A DNA stretch of 64,000 bases from G965279355 sp965279355 (lineage in GTDB: Bacteria; Pseudomonadota; Alphaproteobacteria; CACIAM-22H2), in contig OZ257155.1 of the NCBI GenBank assembly GCA_965279355.1, positions 3,348,001 to 3,412,000 on the forward strand. Reading direction: 5' to 3'. The notes under the pieces were generated by a model. The model saw only the letters and a program-made list of their open reading frames with translations, made no database searches and was not told the DNA's origin. Below are positions 8,483 to 15,809 of this stretch, one piece after another; within the stretch, counting starts at the first letter, position 1, and each line of letters starts with the position of its first letter. Made by a program: the position numbers and the translations under genes.

Positions 8483-9838
8483 ATGACGGTGAGCGCAAGG
8501 GCTCCGATCTTCTCCGATGCGCCGATCAGGGACAGCGACCCCGATCTCGGGCGGGCGCTCTATGCGCATGTCGAGGCGCTGTTTCCGATCTGCCGCAGCA
8601 TCACCGGGCCGGGCCTTCGCGAGACGCTGCGCTATATCGCCCGGCAGATCCCGATGGAGATCCGCGAGATCCCGACCGGCACGCCGGTCCTGGACTGGGA
8701 GGTGCCGCGCGAATGGACGGTGCGCGGCGCAAAAATCACGAAACTATCGGGCGAGACCGTCGTCGACTTTACCGCCAGCAATCTGCATCTGGTCCAGTAC
8801 AGCCGGCCGATCGACGAGGTCGTGCCGTGCGCCGAATTGCAGAAACATCTGCACAGCTTGCCGGCGCAGCCGGACCTCATTCCCTATCGCACCGGCTATT
8901 ACGCCGACGACTGGGGATTCTGCGTCGCCGACCGTGTTCGCCAGACCCTGACCGATGATGCCTATCGTGTCGTCATCGATACGACATTGGCGCCGGGCAG
9001 TGTGTCCTACGGCGAATGTTTCATTCCGGGCGAGACGTCGGGCGAAGTCCTGTTTTCCATCCATGCCTGTCATCCCTCACTGGCCAACGACAATCTGTCG
9101 GGCATCGCGGTGGCCATCGAATTCGCGCGCGAGCTGCTGCGCCGCCCCAGGCGGCGCTATGGCTACCGCTTCATCTTCGGCCCCGGCACCATCGGCGCGA
9201 TCAGCTGGCTGAACTTCAATCGCGACGCGCCTAAGCGCATTCTTCACGGGCTGGTGCTGAGCAATCTCGGCGATCCCGCACCGCCGACCTACAAGCAGTC
9301 CCGGCGCGCCAACGCACTCATCGATCGCTATGCCGCGCATGTGCTGGCCGGCGAAGGCCATGGCGATCGCATCCGCCCGTTCATTCCGTACGGCTACGAC
9401 GAGCGGCAGTATTGCTCGCCCGGCTTCGATCTGCCGGTCGGCTGCTTGATGCGCTCGCCGAGCGGAACGTTTCCCGAGTATCACACCTCCGCCGACAATC
9501 TGGATTTCGTGAAGCCGCAAGCGCTGGCGGATTCACTGCGCGTGCTGACCCGCATCGTCGACATCGTCGAGCATGACCGGGTGTGGCGCAGCCTGTGCCC
9601 CTACGGCGAGCCGCAGCTTGGCCGGCGCGGCCTCTATGGAAAGATCGGCGGCGTGCCGGGTGCGCCGCCGGGCACCGAAGGGCTGGACCAGATGGCGCTG
9701 CTCTGGGTGCTCAATCTCGCCGACGGCACGCATTCGCTGCTCGACATGGCGGAGCGATCGGGCAAGTCGTTCGCCTCGCTCGCCGCCGCCGCTGCCGTCC
9801 TGCACGACTCAAAGCTGCTGGTCGAAGAGTCAGCCTGA
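8483..9838 (+). CDS. DUF4910/M28-like zinc aminopeptidase-family protein
   Basis: This 451-residue protein of the DUF4910 family combines an M28-like zinc peptidase fold with an inserted DUF2172-type segment. Probable metal ligands lie in IHACHPSLANDNLSGIAVAIEFA (His and Asp, with the NDNLSG turn typical of M28) and in FPEYHTSADN near residue 335. A winged-helix-like tail (residues about 370-450) ends the protein. It lacks a signal peptide, so it should act in the cytoplasm. Family members often occur with polysaccharide or glycopeptide genes and their substrates are largely unknown. It stands alone on the plus strand and its end overlaps the convergent SDR gene by nine bases. Confidence 0.8.
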   Translation: MTVSARAPIFSDAPIRDSDPDLGRALYAHVEALFPICRSITGPGLRETLRYIARQIPMEIREIPTGTPVLDWEVPREWTVRGAKITKLSGETVVDFTASNLHLVQYSRPIDEVVPCAELQKHLHSLPAQPDLIPYRTGYYADDWGFCVADRVRQTLTDDAYRVVIDTTLAPGSVSYGECFIPGETSGEVLFSIHACHPSLANDNLSGIAVAIEFARELLRRPRRRYGYRFIFGPGTIGAISWLNFNRDAPKRILHGLVLSNLGDPAPPTYKQSRRANALIDRYAAHVLAGEGHGDRIRPFIPYGYDERQYCSPGFDLPVGCLMRSPSGTFPEYHTSADNLDFVKPQALADSLRVLTRIVDIVEHDRVWRSLCPYGEPQLGRRGLYGKIGGVPGAPPGTEGLDQMALLWVLNLADGTHSLLDMAERSGKSFASLAAAAAVLHDSKLLVEESA

Positions 9839-10588
9839 ACCGAGCGGGGCTGAACCGAGCGGTCGCATGGGCCGCATCATGATATCGGTGACCTCGGCGG
9901 TGCGCGGCAGTTTCAGCGCCGCCAGCACGAGCGTCGCGACGTCTTCGGGCTGCATCAACATGCCGGGCCCCGCCGTGCGTTTCTCGCCGGCAAGGATCTT
10001 CTGCTGCATCGGCGTATCGGTGCGGCCAGGGTAGACGCTCAGCACACGCACGCCGGCGGGATTCAGCTCCTGCCGCAACGCATCGACGGCGGCGCGCAGC
10101 GCGTGCTTGCCGGCCGCATAGGCCAGCACCTTCGGACTGGTCTGCAGCCCGGCGGTGGAATTGATAAAGACGACCTGTCCCGCGGCGGCGCGTAACTGCG
10201 AAAGGCACGCGGTCGTCAGCAGAATCGGCGCATGCAGGTTGATCGCATCCAGTTTCGCCCAGTCTCTGGCGCGGATCGCGGACAGCGGCTCCTGCCGATA
10301 CGTGCCGGCGCAATGCACCAGGACATCAAGGCCATCGCCTGTCGCGCGGACCAGGGCGGCGATGCCGGCTTCCGTCGTGATATCGATCGCCGAAACGGTC
10401 GCGCGACTGCCGATCTCGCGCGCCACGGTCTTGAGCGTTTTGCGATCGCGCCCGACCAGCCGGACAGACAGGCCTTCCGCCGCCAGCGCAATGGCGATGG
10501 CCCTGCCGATGCCGCTGCCGGCCCCCGTGACGAGCGCGGTCTGGCCGCGCCGCAGGGCGGGAGAATAAGCTGGATCGCGTTTGGCCAT
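9830..10588 (-). CDS. SDR-family NAD(P)-dependent oxidoreductase
   Basis: This is a short-chain dehydrogenase/reductase of about 252 residues. The nucleotide-binding TGAGSGIGRAIAIALA is near residue 21, with RLVGRDRK at the second strand suggesting NADP preference. VHCAG is the structural NAG-equivalent, and the catalytic Ser-Tyr-Lys are in INSTAGLQTSPKVLAYAAGK. PGRTDTPM follows the active site. I chose the ATG at 10588 (MAKRDPAYSP) because the Rossmann strand then begins at the usual distance; the frame extends to 10630 with no SDR-like sequence. Substrate unknown. It converges on the DUF4910 gene with a nine-base overlap. Confidence 0.88.
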   Translation of the reverse strand: MAKRDPAYSPALRRGQTALVTGAGSGIGRAIAIALAAEGLSVRLVGRDRKTLKTVAREIGSRATVSAIDITTEAGIAALVRATGDGLDVLVHCAGTYRQEPLSAIRARDWAKLDAINLHAPILLTTACLSQLRAAAGQVVFINSTAGLQTSPKVLAYAAGKHALRAAVDALRQELNPAGVRVLSVYPGRTDTPMQQKILAGEKRTAGPGMLMQPEDVATLVLAALKLPRTAEVTDIMMRPMRPLGSAPLGSG

Positions 10589-10679
10589 CGATCGAGACTG
10601 CCATGCGCCCGGCCGGCGCGCCTGTAGCAATTTTCCTGCTCTAAATTGTCACCAGGACGAGCGACGGGGGCCCGGCGGC

Positions 10680-11831
10680 TTAGTTTAAAGCCGGCTCGTC
10701 AGTGCCGATGGCCGCCTCTTCGGGAGCGGACGCTTTGCGCGTGAAGGTGATGGTCACGCGCGTGCCCTGGCCGACGGTTGAATCGACCCTCAAATTCGCT
10801 TTTGCATTTTCACGCAGCGATCGGACGATCAGGGCGCTGAGCTTGCCCTGCCTTGGCCATTCGGTGCCGTCCGGAAGCCCGATACCGTCATCGGCGACGA
10901 CAACGCGGCAGCCATGCGCATCGGCCAGGCTGTGCAGTCTGATCGTGCCGCCGTCGCGGCCGACAAAAGCATGCTTCAGGGCGTTGGTGAGAAGCTCATT
11001 GACCACCAGCCCGGTCGGCATCGCCACATTCACCGATACCGGATAGGAATCGACCTTGAGGTCGAGACGGATACCCTCGACGGAATGCGCGCGCATCACC
11101 GAGGAAACGATTTCGCTCAGATAGACTCCGAGGTCTATCTCGCCGCCCTCCGGCCCGTGAGTCGACATCAGCTTGTAAATCGCGGCCAGGGAATCGATGC
11201 GACCGGCCAGCCGGTCGAAAGGCGCGGTGTCGACGCGTCCTTTCGCGTTTCGTGTTTCGATGCGGATCAGTGCCGTAATCAGCTGAAGATTATTTTTGAC
11301 GCGGTGCTGAAGTTCGAGAAGCAACGTGTCTTTTTCGCGAAGGCGTTGCTCAAGGTCTTCCCGTTGAGCCTCTCCGGTCGCGCCCGCATCCAGCATCGCC
11401 ACAAGCCGGAATGCGGGTTTCCCGTCGTCGTTTTCAATGAGGTTGGAATAAACATCGACAACTGCCGGGTTGTGATCCGTGGATTTGATCTGAAAGATTC
11501 CGACATGATCAGATGAGTCCACGATGGCCGTGCCGATCTTACGCTCGATGTTCTTGACGTTTTCGTGGGCCTGGAGGGCGTCCCAGGGTTGCCCCTTTAT
11601 TTCGGAAAATTTCTGGCCGGTCAGTTTCTCAAATTCCGGATTGGCATAGAAGATCCGCTCGCTCTCCGCCATCTCCGATACGATGATCGCAATCGGCACG
11701 TGATCGAGGAAACGCTTGAAGGGATCGCTGTCGAGGGCGTTCGCGAGGTCGGGCGTTGCGAGCATGGCTTCGACCGCCTCTGATTTTTCATCATGATCAG
11801 CCATGGAGATTGCTGTCCTTGAATCGGGCAT
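10680..11831 (-). CDS. PAS-domain sensor histidine kinase of the HisKA_2 type
   Basis: This 383-residue, apparently soluble sensor kinase has a PAS domain at about residues 38-150 (VPIAIIVSEMAESERIFYANPEFEKLTG). A short coiled coil leads to the phosphoacceptor box LLLELQHRVKNNLQLI, with the His near residue 175. An HATPase domain follows, with N-box VVNELLTNALKHAF, G1 ADDGIGLP and a late GQGTRVTITF. The HRVKNN box marks the HisKA_2 class common in Alphaproteobacteria, where such kinases often act in light, redox or general stress signalling. No response regulator is nearby, so it is an orphan. A downstream ATG at 11804 (MADHDEK) is an equally possible start. There is no transmembrane segment. 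Confidence 0.9.
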   Translation of the reverse strand: MPDSRTAISMADHDEKSEAVEAMLATPDLANALDSDPFKRFLDHVPIAIIVSEMAESERIFYANPEFEKLTGQKFSEIKGQPWDALQAHENVKNIERKIGTAIVDSSDHVGIFQIKSTDHNPAVVDVYSNLIENDDGKPAFRLVAMLDAGATGEAQREDLEQRLREKDTLLLELQHRVKNNLQLITALIRIETRNAKGRVDTAPFDRLAGRIDSLAAIYKLMSTHGPEGGEIDLGVYLSEIVSSVMRAHSVEGIRLDLKVDSYPVSVNVAMPTGLVVNELLTNALKHAFVGRDGGTIRLHSLADAHGCRVVVADDGIGLPDGTEWPRQGKLSALIVRSLRENAKANLRVDSTVGQGTRVTITFTRKASAPEEAAIGTDEPALN

Positions 11832-12077
11832 GACGACAGCTTGCCTTCAGTTCTGAAGAAAGCCCGGAATCGTATTGGTCGATCTGATCGGATCGTGACG
11901 GGCCGACCGACCTTGAGCGAAGCGCGGTAGATCGGCAGATCTGAGGCACGGCATGCGCCTCGGATGGCTGCACCCTACATCAGTCAGCTGTGACAGCGCT
12001 GGAACAATGGGGTAGATAGCGTCCGTCGATACCGTCGTTTCGACTTTGGCCTTGTCATCGAGTCAGCTTGCCTGCGC

Positions 12078-13724
12078 TCAGGCCTGACTTTCCGCAACGG
12101 ATCGGTCTTCGCTCGCCATGATCCGGCGCGCGACCGCTTCGGCCACCTTGATGCCGTCGACACCTGCCGAGAGAATGCCGCCAGCAAAGCCAGCACCTTC
12201 ACCCGCGGGATAAAGACCGGCCGTATTGAGGCTCTCGAAGGTCTCGTTGCGCTGGATGCGGATCGGCGACGAGGTGCGGGTTTCCACGCCGGTGAGAACC
12301 GCATCGTCCATGGCAAAGCCCGGAATCTTCCGGCCGAATTCGGGCAGGGCCTCGCGGATGGCGGCGATGGCGTAGTCCGGCAGACAGCTCGCAAGGTCGG
12401 TCGGCGTCACGCCAGGCTTGTAAGATGGAATCACAGCACCCAGCGACGTGGACGGACGGCCCGCCAGGAAATCGCCGACACGCTGCGCCGGCGCGGCATA
12501 GGTGCCGCCGCCCGCGACAAAGGCGCGCGATTCCCAATGCCGCTGGAAATCGACGCCGGCGAGCGGGCCGCCGGGATAATCCGCCGGCGTGATGCCGACC
12601 ACGATCCCGGCATTGGCGTTGCGCTCGTTGCGCGAATACTGGCTCATGCCGTTGGTGGCGACGCGCCCTTCCTCGGAGGTGGCGGCGACGACGGTGCCGC
12701 CAGGGCACATGCAGAAACTGTAGACGGATCGCCCGTTGGAACAGTGATGCACAAGCTTGTAGTCGGCAGCCCCCAGATCCGGATGACCGGCAAACGTGCC
12801 AAAGCGCGCGCGGTCGATCAGCGATTGCGGATGCTCGACGCGGAACCCGATCGAGAACGGCTTGGCTTCGATCGCGACGGCGCGGTCGTGCAGCATCTGG
12901 AATGTGTCGCGCGCGCTATGCCCGATGGCGAGCACGACGTGGTCGGCCGCGATATGCTCACCCGACGCCAGCATCACACCGCGCACCCGCCGCGATCCGT
13001 CGGCGGCGGTTTCGATATCGAGATCCGTGACGCGGCTCTCGAACCGGTACTCGCCGCCCAGCGCCTCGATGGTGGCGCGCATGTGCTCGATGATCGTCAC
13101 CAGACGGAACGTGCCGATATGCGGTTTGGCCTCGGTCAGGATCTCAGGCGGCGCGCCGGCATGCACGAACTCCGTCAGCACCTTGCGGCCGAGATGGCGG
13201 GGATCCTTGATCTGGCTGTGCAGCTTGCCGTCGGAAAACGTGCCGGCGCCGCCTTCGCCGAACTGCACGTTCGATTCCGGATGGAGCACGGAACGGCGCC
13301 AGAGCTTCCAGGTGTCCTTGGTGCGCTCGCGCACCACCTTGCCGCGGTCGAGGATGATCGGCCGGAAGCCCATCTGCGCCAGGATCAGCGCCGCGAACAA
13401 CCCGCACGGGCCGGCCCCGATGACCAGTGGCCGCGAAGACAGTCGTTCCGGCGCGTGCGCCACGAAGCGATACGTGCTGTCGGGTGCGAGCTGGACGTGG
13501 CTGTCGCCCTCGAAGCGGGCGAGAACCCCGGCCTCGTCGCGCACCGTGACATCCAGCGCATAGGTCAGCGCGATGGCCGACTTCCGGCGCGCGTCGGCGC
13601 CGCGGCGAAAGACGGAATAGCCGACAAGATCGCGGGCGGGCACGCGCAGCCGCGCGAGGATGGCGGCAGTCAGCGCATCGGGCGTGTGATCGAGCGGGAG
13701 CTTGATTTCGGTCAGTCGCAGCAT
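12078..13724 (-). CDS. Large FAD-dependent dehydrogenase (COG2509-like)
   Basis: This is a 548-residue flavoprotein. A roughly 100-residue N-terminal module precedes the FAD-binding PLVIGAGPCGLFAALILAQMGFRPIILDRG. Diagnostic stretches follow: NVQFGEGGAGTFSDGKLHS, then AIGHSARDTFQMLHDRAV, then a cysteine-bearing YSFCMCPGGTVVAATSEEGRV, and a C-terminal GLYPAGEGAGFAGGILSAGVDGIKVAEAVA flavin contact. This order matches the widespread but uncharacterised FAD-dependent dehydrogenase family, about 530-550 residues long. It is probably cytosolic. Electron donor and acceptor are unknown. It is the last conserved chromosomal gene before tRNA-Gly and the AT-rich island. Confidence 0.88.
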   Translation of the reverse strand: MLRLTEIKLPLDHTPDALTAAILARLRVPARDLVGYSVFRRGADARRKSAIALTYALDVTVRDEAGVLARFEGDSHVQLAPDSTYRFVAHAPERLSSRPLVIGAGPCGLFAALILAQMGFRPIILDRGKVVRERTKDTWKLWRRSVLHPESNVQFGEGGAGTFSDGKLHSQIKDPRHLGRKVLTEFVHAGAPPEILTEAKPHIGTFRLVTIIEHMRATIEALGGEYRFESRVTDLDIETAADGSRRVRGVMLASGEHIAADHVVLAIGHSARDTFQMLHDRAVAIEAKPFSIGFRVEHPQSLIDRARFGTFAGHPDLGAADYKLVHHCSNGRSVYSFCMCPGGTVVAATSEEGRVATNGMSQYSRNERNANAGIVVGITPADYPGGPLAGVDFQRHWESRAFVAGGGTYAAPAQRVGDFLAGRPSTSLGAVIPSYKPGVTPTDLASCLPDYAIAAIREALPEFGRKIPGFAMDDAVLTGVETRTSSPIRIQRNETFESLNTAGLYPAGEGAGFAGGILSAGVDGIKVAEAVARRIMASEDRSVAESQA

Positions 13725-13876
13725 GCGTCGAACGGCCTGATTACTCTTTTGCTAAGCCGCAATAAGCTGAAGCTGCGGATAAACCTGTCCGCCCGTGTTG
13801 GATTCCAGATTTTTTCAGATCGAGCCGCAGTAATTTTGTGCGCTGCTGGTAATCGGCCGAAATCCTAGGGAAATAT

Positions 13877-13950
13877 TGGAGCGGGTGAAGGGAATCGAAC
13901 CCTCGTCGTAAGCTTGGGAAGCTTCTGCTCTACCATTGAGCTACACCCGC
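13877..13950 (-). tRNA. tRNA-Gly (anticodon CCC)
   Basis: The reverse strand folds as a complete cloverleaf. The acceptor stem is GCGGGTG/CACCCGC, the D arm GCTC..GAGC, and the anticodon loop TTCCCAA, giving anticodon CCC (reads GGG). The anticodon stem is GAAGC/GCTTA with one mismatch at its outer end, and the T arm is GAGGG-TTCGATT-CCCTT. The 3' end TCCA is encoded (13877-13880). The AT-rich accessory island lies on the 5' side of this gene, not the 3' side that integrases usually target. Confidence 0.96.
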
Positions 13951-13998
13951 CTAGTCCAAGACCCCAAAATTCATGCACTGGAATCAACGGACTATTGA

Positions 13999-14026
13999 AG
14001 CTTAGCAAAAACGCGCGGGAAGTCAA
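13999..14026 (-). promoter_or_regulatory. Predicted sigma-70 promoter of tRNA-Gly
   Basis: On the reverse strand, TTGACT (14026-14021) and TAAGCT (14004-13999) are separated by 16 bases and lie about 50 bases upstream of the tRNA 5' end. Spacing and sequence fit a vegetative promoter. The promoter therefore belongs to the tRNA and bounds how far the island can extend to the left. Confidence 0.55.
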
Positions 14027-14091
14027 AAACCGTCGAAACCCATGTTTGCTGTGACGGGGGTGTGACGGAATGGGTACCTTTCCTCCCGACT

Positions 14092-15027
14092 TTAGGCTGC
14101 AACTTGCACTGTGGCGGACCCATTCGATGATACGTCAAAGGCGACAGTACCATCATCACGAGTTGTAAGAACTTTACGCAATTGCCCATTTAGCAACACG
14201 CCAGAAACATGGCGTCCATACCGTGTGGAGGCACCTTCTTGTGTCCCATGCATGATTGATTTATCTGAGATGATGGCTAGCTCTGGCGAACACCGGCCAT
14301 TGCTGAATACATCGGAATAGTATCCAGATTCGCGCCCATGATGCGAGGCGACGAAAACATTTACTCGCTTCAAGTGGGCTAAAAACGAGTTGTCTTGCAG
14401 AGCTAGATCCCAAGCTGGCTTCTCGATGTCCCCTGGAAAAATCATGTGCAAATTGCCGCAACTCAGAAATGTAATGACGCTCAGATTGTTTGTGCCTTGG
14501 ATCGCGCCAAATGGGTGATACTCAACCCAGAAATGGTTGATGTAGACACCATTGATCGGACGAGGGCTGAATGTTTGAGCCTCTTTCTCAAAGAGATGAA
14601 TTAAAGTCTCAATTCCCTTTCTAAAACCGTTAGCGGCTTTCATTTGTCGGAGCGCCCGCATTGTAATAGTCGGGTTTCCAAAAATTTCCGCGATGTAAAT
14701 TTTTCCACAGATATTAGGTAGATCGCTTACATGATCCTCATCGTAGTTTGAGATCACGAGTTTATCGATTACCTGAATGCCGCGCCTAGAAAGCTCCTCA
14801 GACGGCCGCCAACAGTTTGATTCACCCAAGAGCCCGGTTGCAAACAGCGCATTATCGAACGGTGACCGCATCAAATCTGCAACCGAAATAGGAGACTGAA
14901 AAGTCTGATAGCGAAGCGTTGAGCGGCTTTCGGCTCTATGGCCACAATCAATAAGGATGTGTTGATTGGTGTCTGTCGTAACCAAAGCGCAAGCGCCATG
15001 CTCCACGTCGAATATTTCGACTCTCAC
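14092..15027 (-). CDS. ComEC-like metallo-beta-lactamase-fold hydrolase in AT-rich island
   Basis: This 311-residue soluble MBL-fold protein resembles the hydrolase domain of ComEC/Rec2 without its membrane part. It begins MRVEIFDVEHGACALVTTD and has HILIDCGH at residues 23-30. The metal motif region is VISNYDEDHVSDL, with N94, D96, D98 and H99 where ComEC-type proteins have H-x-D-x-DH. FPGDIEKPAWD and ASHHGRESGYY give further metal ligands. Its start overlaps the stop of the membrane-protein gene by four bases (ATGA), so the two are co-translated. Base composition is markedly poorer in G+C than the flanking genes, suggesting transfer. Related proteins occur beside membrane or nuclease genes in accessory loci; DNA or nucleotide hydrolysis is plausible but unproven. 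Confidence 0.8.
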   Translation of the reverse strand: MRVEIFDVEHGACALVTTDTNQHILIDCGHRAESRSTLRYQTFQSPISVADLMRSPFDNALFATGLLGESNCWRPSEELSRRGIQVIDKLVISNYDEDHVSDLPNICGKIYIAEIFGNPTITMRALRQMKAANGFRKGIETLIHLFEKEAQTFSPRPINGVYINHFWVEYHPFGAIQGTNNLSVITFLSCGNLHMIFPGDIEKPAWDLALQDNSFLAHLKRVNVFVASHHGRESGYYSDVFSNGRCSPELAIISDKSIMHGTQEGASTRYGRHVSGVLLNGQLRKVLTTRDDGTVAFDVSSNGSATVQVAA

Positions 15028-15758
15028 TTGTCGGGCGCTCCTCGCGTCGAGCGCGCAACCATCGACTCTATCGATTCGAATAAGGCTACGGCGTACGCCT
15101 CAGCATGGCGCCGCACCATTTCACCATCGCAGGCCCATGCCCATGCAATAGAAATAATTACGATCACGACACCAACAACTATTTCGAGCGGCAACGGGTT
15201 AAATCCACCTCGCATCGCTACCAGTGCCGTCAGCGTGGTAAGGCTCGATATGCATACAAAAAGGCCGAATGGCTTGAGGCCATATACATTGCGCGCGGCT
15301 CCGTAGTTGATGTTCTCGCGATGGACGGCCTTGACCTTCCAATCTTTCGCGCGCCTACGAATTTCGTCCATAGCAGCGCCGTAATTCACGTCGGCCGCCG
15401 CCGGATCACGGCTTTCTTCCTCCTCATCAGGAACAGGAAATGCTGATCCCAGACGACGAAGCCGCTCGTGAAAAATGAGTTTCGTCTGGGGATTGAGACG
15501 TATGTCTCTGTGGCGCAGCATCGCCGTGGATGGTATCCCTCCCCACATATCGTAGAGATCCTTTTGTCGGGCCAGTCCCATAGATCGCACCAATCGCGTG
15601 GCTACGAGCTGCAGGGCAATTATAAGCAATAGGCCGATACTCCCTGTTGCTAGCTTCGCACCCGCTAGACTGGGAATAGCAGCGATTGCTACCAAAGCCG
15701 CGGGTGCTATTGCGGCAATACCGGGCGCTTGTCGCGCTTGCAGATCGTAACTGTCCAT
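15024..15758 (-). CDS. Multi-TM membrane protein paired with the MBL hydrolase
   Basis: This 244-residue membrane protein matches no family I can name. Two hydrophobic segments lie at about residues 12-32 and 38-58, a cytosolic-looking middle at 60-165, and two more segments at about 168-190 and 195-215. The middle region has ordered motifs (LYDMWGGIPSTAMLRHRD, RLNPQTKLIFHERL, ENINYGAARNVYGLKPFG) that look conserved rather than random. The arrangement, hydrophobic pairs around a soluble core, recalls SLATT-type effectors of defence islands, but I cannot show homology. It is first in a two-gene reverse-strand operon with the MBL hydrolase and is separated by only 51 bases from the divergent helical-repeat gene. 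Confidence 0.7.
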   Translation of the reverse strand: MDSYDLQARQAPGIAAIAPAALVAIAAIPSLAGAKLATGSIGLLLIIALQLVATRLVRSMGLARQKDLYDMWGGIPSTAMLRHRDIRLNPQTKLIFHERLRRLGSAFPVPDEEEESRDPAAADVNYGAAMDEIRRRAKDWKVKAVHRENINYGAARNVYGLKPFGLFVCISSLTTLTALVAMRGGFNPLPLEIVVGVVIVIISIAWAWACDGEMVRRHAEAYAVALFESIESMVARSTRGAPDK

Positions 15759-15809
15759 CCAGCTATTTCCACGACTCGAATAGATTAGTTATTCTACCAC
15801 GGCGGGCAG

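Noticed and set aside
13877..13950. tRNA-Gly as the integration site of the AT-rich island
   Set aside because: The island is on the 5' side, no integrase or 3'-end duplication was seen, and the tRNA keeps its own promoter.
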